64,000 nucleotides of DNA from Brevundimonas sp. (GTDB taxonomy: Bacteria; Pseudomonadota; Alphaproteobacteria; Caulobacterales; Caulobacteraceae). Location: assembly GCF_027484365.1 (NCBI RefSeq), contig NZ_JAIXTC010000017.1, forward strand, positions 62,001 through 126,000, in the 5' to 3' direction. Under the pieces are notes generated by a model, which made no database searches, was not told the DNA's origin, and saw only the letters and a program-made list of their open reading frames with translations. Positions 7,576-16,643 of this stretch are shown one piece after another; position 1 is the stretch's first letter, and each line of letters begins with the position of its first letter. Both the position numbers and the translations under genes were made by a program.

Positions 7576-10250
7576 CTACGTTTCCGGTTGCAGTCGAGGT
7601 TCCCGAGACGATCCATGACGGCGACGGCGTCACCGCGTCGTTCCTGATCGGCTTCACCGCGCCTATCGCGGCCAACCTGGTCGTGACGATCGACGGCGTG
7701 GCGCAGACGTTCGGCGTGGACTTCAACAAGGTCGGCGACCAAGTGGTGTTCGTCAGCGCGCCCGAAGACGGGACCGTCATCTTCATCCGTCGGCGCACGC
7801 CGATCGCGCAGAAGAAGGCCTTCCCGACCCAGCCGACCATGGTCCCGAAATCGGTCGAAGAGGGATTGAACGAACAGACGCGTATCTCGCAGGAGCTGGA
7901 CGCCAAACTGAGCCGCGCGATCGTCGTCCCGCCGGGCGCGACCCCGCCGACGATCGCCAACCTCGAAGACGCCGCAGCGGCCGGTGCGAATGCGGCGGCG
8001 GCGCTGGAAAAGGCGAATGAGGTCGAGGGTACGGGCGGACTGTTCGCCCTGGGGGTCGCGGGCGCCGGAGCGCGCACGGAAAAGGAGCGTCGCGAGGAAG
8101 ACGCGATTTCTCTGGGCGAATACGGCCACCTGAAAATTGCAGGGGCGCAGGCGGCGCTGGATGACTGGTCCGACGCGGTCGATGCCTGGACGGTCGTTGA
8201 TCGCAACCTGAAAATGCCGGGCCGAAACGGGGGCGGATATCGGATCACGCGGCCGGTGACGCATCGGTCGCTGGGCAACTTCATCACCGGCGACGGCGAG
8301 ACCGAGAGCTTCTTCGAGATCGACGGCGATTTCGACATGGATGCCGACGGCATCATGATCATCCCCGACACGGCCGACGAACAACAGGCCGGGTTCCACG
8401 ATATCGGCTTTGTATGCCACCAGCCCGGCGACAACCATATTTCGGCCGTGGCCCTCACCAACGGCGGCGCCGGCTACACCAGTCCGCCTGTAATCACGGT
8501 GACGGGGGGCGGCGGCACCGGGGCTCTTCTGCGCCCCATCATGTCGGGCGGCTCGATCGCCAGCATCAAGGTCGTGCGCAAGGGCAAGGGGTACACGTCC
8601 AGCCCGACCGTCACCATCGGCGCACCGCCCAGCGGTGGGACACAGGCGGTTGCGGGCGCGGTGACGCGGATCGCGGTCGTGCTGCGGTCGCATTTCTTCC
8701 AATACCCGCGCTCGATCTATGCGCCCGATGTCTCGCGTCTGATGATCGGCGACCATCGTGTGACCGGCGGGTGGGACGGGCCTGATCTGACCGGCAACAC
8801 CGGGGGGCTGATGATCGGCCGCGCGGAAGGCGGCTATATTAACGAAGGCCTGCGCATCGGCGGCGTGGGCGCGGCGGGGCCATCGCTCGACTTCACCCAC
8901 GGTGACAGCCTGCATGACTGGTGCTTCGGCTACCAGTTCGAAGGTGGGGCGCTGGACGCCTATTCGGACGGGACGCGCGTTGCGGCGCGCATCGGGCGGT
9001 GTGACGGCTTCCAGTTCAAGGATCTGTCGACGTTCCGGGGCAAGATCATTCTGGAGAACACCGGCGGCGAAGGCGTGTTCGGCACTCTGTCGGCGGTTCA
9101 GCTGGACGGCCGGTTCGCCAATCTTGAGATTGAAAACTGCCGGCTGGCGATCGCCGCCCTCTACAGCACCTCGGACGCCGCGGACGATTTTGCCGTGTCT
9201 CTGGCGGCCGGGCATCTGTCGCTCGCCTCATTCTGGATCGCAGGTGCAGGCCTGGGCTCGCTGGCGCTGGTCCGTGTGGCGGGCGGCTATCTGACGATGG
9301 GGACGGGCGCGTTTCTGGTTTCCTCGACCTATCCTGCGGTCGAGGTTTCGGGCGGCGGGCAGTTTTCCCTTGCCGGGGGTGCTGTGCTCGGCCTGACGAA
9401 CACGACCCGGCTGCAGCCTGTCTTCAAACAGACCTCCGGGACCATGGTCATCGACGACGCGGTGATGTTCGATCCGATCGGATCGGGCTCGGGCGTCGCC
9501 GTCGAGTTCACGACCGACGTGGCTGGAAACTACGTCAATCCGCGACGGCTGAACGGCTGGGGCCTGGCGCTGCCGGCTGAACCCACGTCGGGGTATCTGG
9601 GAAGCTACGGCCAAAAAGAGCGCAAGACGCGGACCATCGTTTCGGCCGACCCCCTGCCGCTGCGACCTTCCGACGAATATGTCGTCGTCACCGGCAACAC
9701 GAATTTCGGGACGTGGCAGACGACCAAGGTCGGCCACATCGTCGATGTGCATTTCACCGGTACGCCCCTGATGGGCGTTTCGCCCGGCAACAACGAGTTC
9801 GCCGGGCTTGAGCCCGTACAGGCCCGCAACGGCTTGCTGATGCGGATGGTGATGACGGCCACCGGCTGGAAAGAACTGGCGCGCGAGGTCAACGCAGCCT
9901 CTGCCGGTTGGGCCACGACCACGCCAACGGTCACTTCGGCGGCCGGTTCGTTCACGACGGTCGCATCTTCTCTGGCCAGCAGGCTGGACGCCTATGGAAT
10001 GGTCGAGTTCACGCTGACCATCACCGTCACAAACGCAGGAACGGCAGCGGGCGCGATGTTCGTCACCCTGCCTTACGCGGCCGAGTATCGCCAAGCCTTC
10101 GCCGGAATGCGGGCAGACACGAACGTCGGCATCTGTGGCAACATCGACGCGGCTTCGGCGGTGCTGGGGATCGCGCGCGCTGACGCCGCATTTGCCGGAT
10201 CGACGGGGGCAGTGATCGTCGTGTCCGGCCGCTACCGCGCGAACGTCTGA
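7572..10250 (+). CDS. Phage tailspike / tail fibre protein
   Basis: This 892-residue protein starts at ATG 7572 in an ATGA overlap. Residues 1-130 resemble the N-terminal attachment domain of T7-type tail fibres (FTAPIAANLVVTIDGV, GTVIFIRRRTPI). A short Ala-rich helix follows. A Gly-rich region near residues 295-365 contains two copies of a GGxGYTSxPxxTVxG-type motif. The middle is rich in Gly, Thr and short beta repeats typical of a right-handed beta-helix. The C-terminus is a beta-rich adhesin-like tip. It probably binds and may degrade a surface glycan of the host; no catalytic residues can be assigned by reading alone. Confidence 0.75.
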   Translation: MTTFPVAVEVPETIHDGDGVTASFLIGFTAPIAANLVVTIDGVAQTFGVDFNKVGDQVVFVSAPEDGTVIFIRRRTPIAQKKAFPTQPTMVPKSVEEGLNEQTRISQELDAKLSRAIVVPPGATPPTIANLEDAAAAGANAAAALEKANEVEGTGGLFALGVAGAGARTEKERREEDAISLGEYGHLKIAGAQAALDDWSDAVDAWTVVDRNLKMPGRNGGGYRITRPVTHRSLGNFITGDGETESFFEIDGDFDMDADGIMIIPDTADEQQAGFHDIGFVCHQPGDNHISAVALTNGGAGYTSPPVITVTGGGGTGALLRPIMSGGSIASIKVVRKGKGYTSSPTVTIGAPPSGGTQAVAGAVTRIAVVLRSHFFQYPRSIYAPDVSRLMIGDHRVTGGWDGPDLTGNTGGLMIGRAEGGYINEGLRIGGVGAAGPSLDFTHGDSLHDWCFGYQFEGGALDAYSDGTRVAARIGRCDGFQFKDLSTFRGKIILENTGGEGVFGTLSAVQLDGRFANLEIENCRLAIAALYSTSDAADDFAVSLAAGHLSLASFWIAGAGLGSLALVRVAGGYLTMGTGAFLVSSTYPAVEVSGGGQFSLAGGAVLGLTNTTRLQPVFKQTSGTMVIDDAVMFDPIGSGSGVAVEFTTDVAGNYVNPRRLNGWGLALPAEPTSGYLGSYGQKERKTRTIVSADPLPLRPSDEYVVVTGNTNFGTWQTTKVGHIVDVHFTGTPLMGVSPGNNEFAGLEPVQARNGLLMRMVMTATGWKELAREVNAASAGWATTTPTVTSAAGSFTTVASSLASRLDAYGMVEFTLTITVTNAGTAAGAMFVTLPYAAEYRQAFAGMRADTNVGICGNIDAASAVLGIARADAAFAGSTGAVIVVSGRYRANV

Positions 10251-10657
10251 TGGCCGAGCCGTTGGACATCGCCCGCGTCGGCGGCGGCGGCGCCCTGATC
10301 GCCGTCGGGATCGGCCTGTTGAAATGGTTCGCCGATCGCTGGATCGCCCTGCGCCGCTCGCCGGAACAGAAGGCCAGCGACGCGGCCAAGCTGGACGCGC
10401 AGTCGATCGAGAATGCCAGCGCCCTGATGGCCGGGATGCGCGAGGACCTGGACGCCCTGCGTGACGCCCAGAAGGCCATGAAGGACGAGCACCGCAAGGA
10501 AATGGATGCGGCCCGCCGCCTGCATGACGAGTGCGAAGCGCGCTGCAACGCCCTGGCCGAAGACCTGCGCCGCGCCCGGCGCGAGATGGCGGCCCTGATC
10601 CGCCAGCTGCGCAGCGGCCTGACCGGCGGCAGCGAACCCCGAAGGAAAACGAGATGA
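10250..10657 (+). CDS. Phage small membrane/coiled-coil protein (holin or spanin candidate)
   Basis: This 135-residue protein starts in a TGATG overlap with the tailspike. One hydrophobic segment at residues about 10-26 (GGGGALIAVGIGLLKWFA) is followed by a long charged coiled coil (residues about 35-125). Single-TM proteins with this shape directly before an endolysin are commonly holins or inner-membrane spanins. The stop overlaps the endolysin ATG (ATGA). The role is inferred from topology and neighbours. Confidence 0.55.
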   Translation: MAEPLDIARVGGGGALIAVGIGLLKWFADRWIALRRSPEQKASDAAKLDAQSIENASALMAGMREDLDALRDAQKAMKDEHRKEMDAARRLHDECEARCNALAEDLRRARREMAALIRQLRSGLTGGSEPRRKTR

Positions 10658-11109
10658 CCCGTCGCCTGTCCGATCACTTCACCCTGGCCGAGATGACGGC
10701 CAGCAACACCGCCGCCCGCAAGGGCCTGTCGAACGTGCCGCCGCCGGAGATCGTCGATCAGCTGATCCTGACGGCCAACCGGATGGAGAAGGTGCGCGAC
10801 CTGCTGGGCGGCAAGCCGATCCGCGTCCTGTCGGGCTATCGCAGCGATGCGGTGAACCGGGCCGTGGGCGGGTCGCGGACGTCGGCGCACCGCACCGGCC
10901 ATGCCGTCGATTTCGTCTGTCCCGAGTTCGGCACGGTCGCAGAGGTCGCCGCGCATCTGGCCCAGCACCTGACCGGCTATGACCAGATCATCGAAGAGTT
11001 CGGCCAGTGGATCCACGTCGGCTTCGGCCCCGGCACGCGCGGCCAGAAGCTGACCGCCCGCAAGGTCGGCGGCCGGACCCGATACACGAAGGGGATCGTG
11101 GGCCAATGA
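10654..11109 (+). CDS. Phage endolysin, peptidase M15 family
   Basis: This 151-residue protein starts at ATG 10654 in an ATGA overlap. It matches the M15A-type zinc peptidase fold: FTLAEMTAS near the N-terminus, SGYRS at about residue 66, SAHRTGHAVDF supplying His and Asp zinc ligands, and WIHVGF supplying the last His. These enzymes cleave peptide crosslinks or stem peptides of peptidoglycan. It lies directly behind a membrane protein that could deliver it, as expected for a lysis cassette. No signal peptide is present, so it depends on a holin-like partner. Confidence 0.85.
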   Translation: MTRRLSDHFTLAEMTASNTAARKGLSNVPPPEIVDQLILTANRMEKVRDLLGGKPIRVLSGYRSDAVNRAVGGSRTSAHRTGHAVDFVCPEFGTVAEVAAHLAQHLTGYDQIIEEFGQWIHVGFGPGTRGQKLTARKVGGRTRYTKGIVGQ

Positions 11110-11723
11110 GCCCCGCCCTCGCCGAGGCCGCCGCCACAGGGCTGACCGAAAGCCTCCTGCCCGGCCGGGCGGGCGGCGGCCTGCTGTCGGGGACCTGCCT
11201 GCAGCCCGCGCGGATGACCGGCGGCCTGCGGTTCGAGATCCTGAACTACGCCAAAGACGGCAGCGAAATGGTCGCCATGCTGGAGCCGCTGGCGTGGGGC
11301 GTGGAAGGGCCGGAGGGACCGACCTTCAACCTTGTGCCGGCGGGCTTCGTGACTGACTTCGCCTCCATGCCCCGTCTCGTCCGACGCAGGTATCCCGCCT
11401 TCGGTCCCTGGGCGCGGGCCGCCATTCCCCACGACTGGAGCTATCTGACCAAGGGGACGCAGGACCCGGCTATGTGCACGGTCCTGATCCGGGGCGAACG
11501 CGTGCCGATGTTCACGCCCGAACAGATCGCGGCCTATCACCAGCTGGTCGCCCAGATGGGTGGGCCGTGGCCTGCATTCACCCGCGCCCAGTCCGACGAC
11601 ATGCTGCGCGACGCCATGATCGCCATTGCCGCCGACCGCTCGGACGGCGAGCCCAAGCGCCTGGACCGCGCCATCATTCATCGCGCCGTCCGCATGGGCG
11701 GCGGCAACGGCTGGGGCCGCTAG
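11106..11723 (+). CDS. DUF1353 family phage protein
   Basis: This 205-residue protein starts at ATG 11106, overlapping the endolysin stop. Its middle matches DUF1353: VPAGFVTDFASMPR followed by AAIPHDWSY, with the conserved Asp, Ser and His residues. DUF1353 proteins are often encoded near phage lysis and tail genes and their role is unknown. The C-terminal about 80 residues add a helical region (DDMLRDAMIAIAAD). The N-terminal extension is Gly/Ala-rich. No signal peptide is visible. Confidence 0.7.
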   Translation: MSPALAEAAATGLTESLLPGRAGGGLLSGTCLQPARMTGGLRFEILNYAKDGSEMVAMLEPLAWGVEGPEGPTFNLVPAGFVTDFASMPRLVRRRYPAFGPWARAAIPHDWSYLTKGTQDPAMCTVLIRGERVPMFTPEQIAAYHQLVAQMGGPWPAFTRAQSDDMLRDAMIAIAADRSDGEPKRLDRAIIHRAVRMGGGNGWGR

Positions 11724-11749
11724 GGCCGCCAGTCAGAGGAGAGAGAACT

Positions 11750-12286
11750 ATGGGTGCAGGAACTTCGACCGCCGAGATCGGCGACGCCTCGATCGCCGCC
11801 CTGGCGACCGCGATCGGCGGCGGCGGATCGACGCCCGGGGACGTCATCGCGATCCAGCCGGTGCTGGACACCGTGGGCTACACGTCCGGCGACGTCCTGT
11901 TCAATCCGGCGACCATCGCCAACGCCGTGCCGGCGGTGGGCGGTCGCGCGATCCTGCAGTCGCTGACCCTCTATGACGGCGACGACCAGGGGCTGGCGAT
12001 GGATATATTCCTCTGCTCGGGCAATGTGGCGTTCGGCACGATCAACACCGCGCCCAACATTTCCGACGCCAACCTGATCGCAAACCAGGCCCAGCTCGTG
12101 TGCAGCGTCGTCGCGGGCGACTGGATCGACCTGGGGGGCATCCGGGTCGCCACGCCGACGATCAAGCCGGTCCTCGCTGAGGCTGGCGCGGCGACCCGCG
12201 ACCTGTATCTGGCTGCCATCACGCGGGGCGCTCCGACCCACACGGCGGCCGGTATAACGGCCCTGCTGGGCTTCGTGCAACTGTGA
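11750..12286 (+). CDS. Phage protein of unknown function, probably virion surface
   Basis: This 178-residue protein starts at ATG 11750, the first gene here with real spacing (26 bases) and a strong purine-rich ribosome site (AGAGGAGAGA). The N-terminus is a short Ala-rich helix, and residues about 30-178 are beta-rich (LTLYDGDDQGLAMDIFLC, WIDLGGIRVATPTIK). It ends in a GTGA overlap with the next gene. I recognise no family. The beta-rich composition and position after the lysis genes suggest a decoration or appendage protein, with low certainty. Confidence 0.6.
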   Translation: MGAGTSTAEIGDASIAALATAIGGGGSTPGDVIAIQPVLDTVGYTSGDVLFNPATIANAVPAVGGRAILQSLTLYDGDDQGLAMDIFLCSGNVAFGTINTAPNISDANLIANQAQLVCSVVAGDWIDLGGIRVATPTIKPVLAEAGAATRDLYLAAITRGAPTHTAAGITALLGFVQL

Positions 12287-13032
12287 ACCTCGCGAGCGCC
12301 ATTGGCCGGGCAGTGCTGGGGCGTCGGGCCGACACCCCCAAGGTCATCACTTACGTCGGCGCGGGGGCGTATAACTCCGGATCCACCAATAGTGGGCCTG
12401 GATATGCCATCCCGACAGGGGTTCAGCCGGGCGATCTGCTTGTGCTTAGCGTCTCGTTTAAGAACACCGGGGTTGACGTCAGCTCTGTTCCTGGCTGGAC
12501 CTATCAAGCCGATCGCATCGGCGGCATCGGCGTTGATGGCGCGGATAGCGGGTCTTTCCGGGCGTATGTCTACACGAGGATCGCAGACGGAAGCGAAGGC
12601 GCGTCACTGACCGTAACCCTTTCGGGGTCGCCGATCTGTTCGCAGGGCCAGATCGTTGGGTTCCGCAAGACAGCCGGGACGTGGGCGGTCACCCCTGCCA
12701 GCGCCGTTGAGGCGACGCCCGCCACGACGTGGGATGAGAGCTTCGGGTCTGCCCTGCCTCTTGTGTCGGGCGACTATGTCGTGACCGCCCTCGCGGCGAA
12801 TGGCGATGTCTGCGCTCCGAACGCAGCGATGCTGTTGAACTCGGCAGTGCCCATGACCCTGATCGGAAACAACTCGACGACGCAGGGCAACGATATGTCG
12901 CACGGGTTCAACTATCTGCCGATCACATCCCAGGCCAGCAGCGCCGTAGGGATCTCGCAAGCCTTCAGCGGCACGGCCACGGCAAACACCCCGACCGGCT
13001 CGGTCATCGCCCTGCGCCTGCGGCTGACCTGA
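12283..13032 (+). CDS. Phage protein of unknown function, beta-rich
   Basis: This 249-residue protein starts with GTG 12283, overlapping the preceding stop. After a short basic N-terminus it is rich in Gly, Ser, Thr and Val. It has a PGDLLVLSVSFKN motif near residues 46-58 and alternating hydrophobic strands to the end. This pattern is common in phage appendage and glycan-binding proteins, but no named family is recognised. Its base and codon use is slightly less GC-extreme than its neighbours. It is the last prophage gene before the tRNA-Arg. Confidence 0.55.
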   Translation: MNLASAIGRAVLGRRADTPKVITYVGAGAYNSGSTNSGPGYAIPTGVQPGDLLVLSVSFKNTGVDVSSVPGWTYQADRIGGIGVDGADSGSFRAYVYTRIADGSEGASLTVTLSGSPICSQGQIVGFRKTAGTWAVTPASAVEATPATTWDESFGSALPLVSGDYVVTALAANGDVCAPNAAMLLNSAVPMTLIGNNSTTQGNDMSHGFNYLPITSQASSAVGISQAFSGTATANTPTGSVIALRLRLT

Positions 13033-13093
13033 CCCGCGCCCGCCAGTGCCGGCGGAGGCGTTCGGCCTAGCCTCAGTCATGGTCGCAAATCCG

Positions 13094-13114
13094 AAAAGCT
13101 CACGTGAGCCTTTT
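13094..13114. terminator. Candidate bidirectional terminator at prophage end
   Basis: A perfect 12-base palindrome (GCTCACGTGAGC, 13098-13109) is flanked by AAAA on the left and CTTTT on the right. As RNA it gives a stem with an ACGT loop followed by U residues on either strand. It could end the rightward phage late transcript and the leftward tRNA-Arg transcript. The U tract is short, so strength is uncertain. Confidence 0.4.
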
Positions 13115-13195
13115 CACAAAGCTCATTGTTCTGGGTAAGTTCTCGATGCGGACTGTCGCCCGAAGGGCTAGGTCTCTGTTTCATCACGGGAAGTT

Positions 13196-13272
13196 TGGCG
13201 CGCCCGGAACGATTCGAACGTCCGACCCTCAGATTCGTAGTCTGATGCTCTATCCAGCTGAGCTACGGGCGC
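13196..13272 (-). tRNA. tRNA-Arg (anticodon ACG)
   Basis: The reverse complement folds as a complete 77-base tRNA. The acceptor stem is GCGCCCG paired with CGGGCGC, the discriminator is G, and CCA is encoded. The anticodon loop is CTACGAA, giving anticodon ACG (read as ICG). The T arm is GGACG-TTCGAAT-CGTTC. Its 3' end faces the prophage, the usual arrangement for integration into a tRNA 3' end. Confidence 0.95.
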
Positions 13273-13433
13273 GCACAGGCCTTTACGGCGAGGGCGGGTA
13301 TCTAGCGGGTCGTCTTCGCGGGCGCAACCCGGTTTTCGAGACTTTGTAAAACCGGTGCTTGGCGAGGCGGACAGCGGGGCTTAGGTCGGAAGGAACGCCT
13401 CTCCGCGTCAGTGCTTTTCGGGCTGTCCTCCAG

Positions 13434-15179
13434 ATGTTCATGTCGAAGTCGCCTTTCCGTCCCCTGCTCGTCGCCGCCGTGGCCCTGTCCCTGACCGGAT
13501 GCCAGACGGCGACGGTCGGCGACGCCGCCGCCCCCGCCCGGGTCGTCGAGGCTCCGGACACGGCGCCGGCGCGCGGCCCCTTCGTGGCGGCGGCCAACCC
13601 GCTGGCGGTCGAGGCGGGGATGGCGGTGCTGCGACGGGGCGGTTCGGCGGTGGACGCCGCGGTCGCGGTCCAGGCCGTGCTGGGCCTGGTCGAGCCCCAG
13701 TCGTCGGGCCTCGGCGGCGGGGCCTTCATCATGGTCTATGACGCGGACACCCAGGAGGTCACCACCTACGACGGTCGCGAGACGGCGCCGTCCGACGCGA
13801 CGCCCGAGCTGTTCTACGAGAACGGCGCACCCCTCTCCTTCTTCGACGCGGTGCTGAGCGGCCGATCGACCGGCGCGCCGGGCGCCGTCGCAGCCCTCGC
13901 CATGGCGCAGGAGGCCCACGGAAGCCTGGCCTGGTCGTCCCTGTTCGGAGACGCCGAACGACTGGCGCGCGACGGCTTCACCGTCAGCCCCCGTCTGGCC
14001 GGGTTCATCGCCGGGGGCGGACAGGCCAGGACGCGCTGGGCGACCGAGTATTTCACGAAGCCTGACGGGACCCGTTACGTCGCCGGCGACACGCTCAGGA
14101 ACCCCGCCTATGCGGAAACGGTGGCGACGATCGCCCGGGACGGGATTCAGGCCCTGCGCAGCGGTCCGATCGCCGAGGCCATCGTCGACACCGTCCATGC
14201 CGAGCCGCGTCCGGGCTCGCTCAGCGTCGCCGACCTCGCGGCCTATCGCCCGGTCGCGCGCGACGCCCTGTGCCGTCCGTTCCGGGTCTATGTCCTCTGC
14301 GTGCCGCCGCCGCCGTCCAGCGGGGTGGCCCTGCTGCAACTGATGGCCATGGCCGAGACCTCCACCTCCGCCCCGATCCTGGCCGAGGGCGCGACCAGCG
14401 CCGACGCCTGGACCCTGTTCGCCCAGCTGCAGCGGCTGATGTATGCGGACCGCGACCGCTATGTCGCCGACCCGGCCTTCGTCGGCGTGCCTGTCGCGGG
14501 TCTGCTCGACCCCGACTATGTCGCTGCGCGCTCGGCCCTGGCCCCCGCATCGACCGCCGCCGCCATGGCCGGGACGCCCCCCGGAGGCGTGTTCCGCGCA
14601 CCCGACGGCACGCGCGAGCCGGCGGGCACCTCGCACATGGTGGTGGTGGATGCTGAGGGGAACGCCGTCTCCATGACCACGACGGTCGAGAGCATCTTCG
14701 GCTCGGGCCGGATGGCCGCGGGTTTCTTCCTCAACAACCAGCTGACCGATTTCTCCTTCTCGCCGACGACGGCGGAGGGCGCGCCGGTCGCCAACGCCGT
14801 GGCGGCGGGCAAGCGGCCGCGGTCGTCGATGTCGCCGATCATCATCCTGGACCGGCAGGGTCGCCTCGTCGGAGCCATGGGGTCGCCGGGAGGCTCGGCG
14901 ATCCTGGCCTATAATGCCAAGGCCCTGATCGGGACCCTGATCTGGGGCCTGCCGGTCCAGGCCACGTTCGACCTGCCCAACCTGGTCGCCCGGGGGCCGG
15001 GCTTCGGGGCGGACACAGCGCGCTTCGGACCGACCCTGACCGAGGGCCTGGCGAGGAACGGCATCGTGCTCCAGCCCAATGCGTCGGAGACCTCGGGCCT
15101 GCATGGCGCGATCTGGCGCGGCGATCACTGGGACGGCGGCGCCGATGACCGCCGCGAAGGCGTGGCCCGCACCGAATAG
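13434..15179 (+). CDS. ggt: Gamma-glutamyltransferase family lipoprotein
   Basis: This 581-residue protein (579 from the second ATG at 13440) is a gamma-glutamyltransferase/hydrolase of the Ntn-hydrolase class. These enzymes cleave glutathione and other gamma-glutamyl compounds in the periplasm. An N-terminal hydrophobic segment ending LTGC is a lipobox, so it is probably lipid-anchored. Family motifs include AANPLAVEAGMAVLRRGGSAVDA near the start, PQSSGLGGG, and the autoprocessing site GTSHM, whose Thr (about residue 399) becomes the new N-terminus of the small subunit. MSPIIILD and GSPGGS follow. Its stop lies 3 bases from that of the convergent kinase. Confidence 0.88.
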   Translation: MFMSKSPFRPLLVAAVALSLTGCQTATVGDAAAPARVVEAPDTAPARGPFVAAANPLAVEAGMAVLRRGGSAVDAAVAVQAVLGLVEPQSSGLGGGAFIMVYDADTQEVTTYDGRETAPSDATPELFYENGAPLSFFDAVLSGRSTGAPGAVAALAMAQEAHGSLAWSSLFGDAERLARDGFTVSPRLAGFIAGGGQARTRWATEYFTKPDGTRYVAGDTLRNPAYAETVATIARDGIQALRSGPIAEAIVDTVHAEPRPGSLSVADLAAYRPVARDALCRPFRVYVLCVPPPPSSGVALLQLMAMAETSTSAPILAEGATSADAWTLFAQLQRLMYADRDRYVADPAFVGVPVAGLLDPDYVAARSALAPASTAAAMAGTPPGGVFRAPDGTREPAGTSHMVVVDAEGNAVSMTTTVESIFGSGRMAAGFFLNNQLTDFSFSPTTAEGAPVANAVAAGKRPRSSMSPIIILDRQGRLVGAMGSPGGSAILAYNAKALIGTLIWGLPVQATFDLPNLVARGPGFGADTARFGPTLTEGLARNGIVLQPNASETSGLHGAIWRGDHWDGGADDRREGVARTE

Positions 15180-15182
15180 GCC

Positions 15183-16643
15183 TCAGCCCGGAAGGCGCAC
15201 CTCGAAGGTCGTCCCGGTCGGGCCGGTCTCGACCAGCCTCAGCTCCCCTCCGTGATTGGCCGCCAGTTCGCGCGAGATGGTCAGGCCCAGACCCGTGCGG
15301 TCGGCTGAACCGCCGCTGACGAAGGGTTCAAACAGCCGTTCCGACAGGCGCGGCGGGATACCGGGGCCGTCGTCGATGATGCGAATGACGCACCAGCCGG
15401 GCTCGCTGGAGCCCTCGATCCGGACCGAGCCGAGAGGGCCCTTCCGGCGCGTCGCGCGCGTGGCGTCGCCTTCTATGGCCTGGCGGGCGTTGCGCATCAG
15501 ATTGACCAGGATGCGGTGCAGCTGGTCGGCGTCGGCCTGGACGGCGAAACGGGGCGGGATGGATTTCACCAGCCGCACCCCCTGACCGTCCAGCCCCGCG
15601 TCCTCGGCGGCCGAGCTCGCGGCGGCGGCCAGGACGATGCGATCCAGAACCGGCTCGGGCTCCTCGGACTTGCCGTAGTCCAGCACATTGCGCGTCAGGG
15701 CCGCAGCGCGCCCCAGGGCCCGTTCCAGCCGTGGCAGCGCCTTGGCCACCTGGGGGTCGGCGGAATCGGCCAGACGCTCCGAGGCGATCTGGGCCGAGGT
15801 CAGCATGTTGCGCAGGTCGTGGTTGATCTTGGCCACGGCCTCGCCCAGGGCCACCAGGCGCGAACGGGAGCGCAGGGCCTGGCGGACCTCCTCCTGCATG
15901 CTGGCCAGTTCGCGCTCGACCCGGCCGATCTCGTCGTGGCGATCCGACGGAGTCGGGGCGACGGTCTGGGGGTCCGCGGCGAAGCCCTCGATGGAGCGGG
16001 TCACCCGGCGCAGCGGCTGCAGCACCAGGAAGGACAGGCCGGTGTACAGCAGTCCGCCCGCCACCACCGAAATCAGGATCGAGACCAGCAGACTGTTCAG
16101 AAGGAAGGCCCGGAGCTCGATCTTCAGCGGCTCGGCGGGCGCCACCACATCGATGAAATCCCCGGACCGATAGCGGGGCGCCGCCCGGGCCCGGATCGAC
16201 CGGTCCGGCGGCCCGAACAGGGTCCGCACCGGATCCCACAGCCGCGCCGCCAGACTGCGGCGGCGCAGGTCGATGAAGTCGGGCGCCCGGGTCAGGTTCG
16301 GAGCCTGCAGCAGCTGGCGCATCACCCCCTGGTCGCTGATCGCCACCGCCGACACCCCGCCGATGCGCAGCAGCTGTTCGGCCGTCTGGTCGTCCACAGC
16401 GCTGTAGGGCAGGGCCTCGACGCCGACCGAGGCCAGCTCTGCGGCCTGAAGCCGGTCCTGCAGCCAGCGCTCATGGAAGCTCGCGGCATTGGGTCCCAGG
16501 ATCAGGGCCTGGACCGCCAGGGTGAACAGGACGGTCAGCAGCAGCAGGCGCGACGACAGGCCGTCCGGCGCATGGGGGGTCAGCCGCTCGCGCCAGTCCG
16601 CGGGCAGACGCAACCGATCCAGCAGGCCGCCGGGTCCGCTCAC
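15183..16643 (-). CDS. Membrane sensor histidine kinase
   Basis: This 486-residue kinase starts at GTG 16643, whose GTGA overlaps the stop of the upstream VTT gene. Two membrane segments (about residues 29-49 and 210-235) flank a periplasmic sensor loop. HAMP-like (LQPLRRVTRSIEGF) and HisKA regions follow, the latter with the phospho-acceptor box AKINHDLRN. The HATPase_c domain has N (LMRNARQAI), G1 (DDGPGIP) and G2 (GLGLTIS) boxes. No response regulator is adjacent, so the partner is unknown. Coupling to a membrane protein suggests an envelope signal. A start farther upstream would lie inside the neighbouring gene and gives Arg/Gly-rich nonsense. Confidence 0.88.
   Translation of the reverse strand: MSGPGGLLDRLRLPADWRERLTPHAPDGLSSRLLLLTVLFTLAVQALILGPNAASFHERWLQDRLQAAELASVGVEALPYSAVDDQTAEQLLRIGGVSAVAISDQGVMRQLLQAPNLTRAPDFIDLRRRSLAARLWDPVRTLFGPPDRSIRARAAPRYRSGDFIDVVAPAEPLKIELRAFLLNSLLVSILISVVAGGLLYTGLSFLVLQPLRRVTRSIEGFAADPQTVAPTPSDRHDEIGRVERELASMQEEVRQALRSRSRLVALGEAVAKINHDLRNMLTSAQIASERLADSADPQVAKALPRLERALGRAAALTRNVLDYGKSEEPEPVLDRIVLAAAASSAAEDAGLDGQGVRLVKSIPPRFAVQADADQLHRILVNLMRNARQAIEGDATRATRRKGPLGSVRIEGSSEPGWCVIRIIDDGPGIPPRLSERLFEPFVSGGSADRTGLGLTISRELAANHGGELRLVETGPTGTTFEVRLPG

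Larger units (their letters stand above)
1..13195 (+). mobile_element. Prophage, distal late-gene end
   Basis: The segment is a unidirectional run of phage-type genes: internal/ejection proteins, a tailspike, a membrane lysis candidate, an M15 endolysin and DUF1353. Nearly all are joined by start/stop overlaps, and the run ends beside the 3' end of a tRNA-Arg gene. The architecture (large internal proteins including a transglycosylase, then fibre, then lysis) resembles T7-like podoviruses, which is family knowledge. The left end, integrase, capsid and packaging genes lie outside the window, so intactness cannot be judged. The right boundary is inferred from the tRNA at 13196-13272. Confidence 0.8.

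Noticed and set aside
7503..9215. 570-residue minus-strand ORF
   Set aside because: Antisense shadow of the tailspike gene, caused by high GC content.
13104..13349. 81-residue plus-strand ORF across the tRNA-Arg
   Set aside because: Its central sequence (GTIRTSDPQIRSLMLYPAELRAR) is the translated antisense of a tRNA, a well-known spurious ORF type.
13302..15128. 608-residue minus-strand ORF
   Set aside because: Antisense of gamma-glutamyltransferase, which has clear family motifs on the plus strand.
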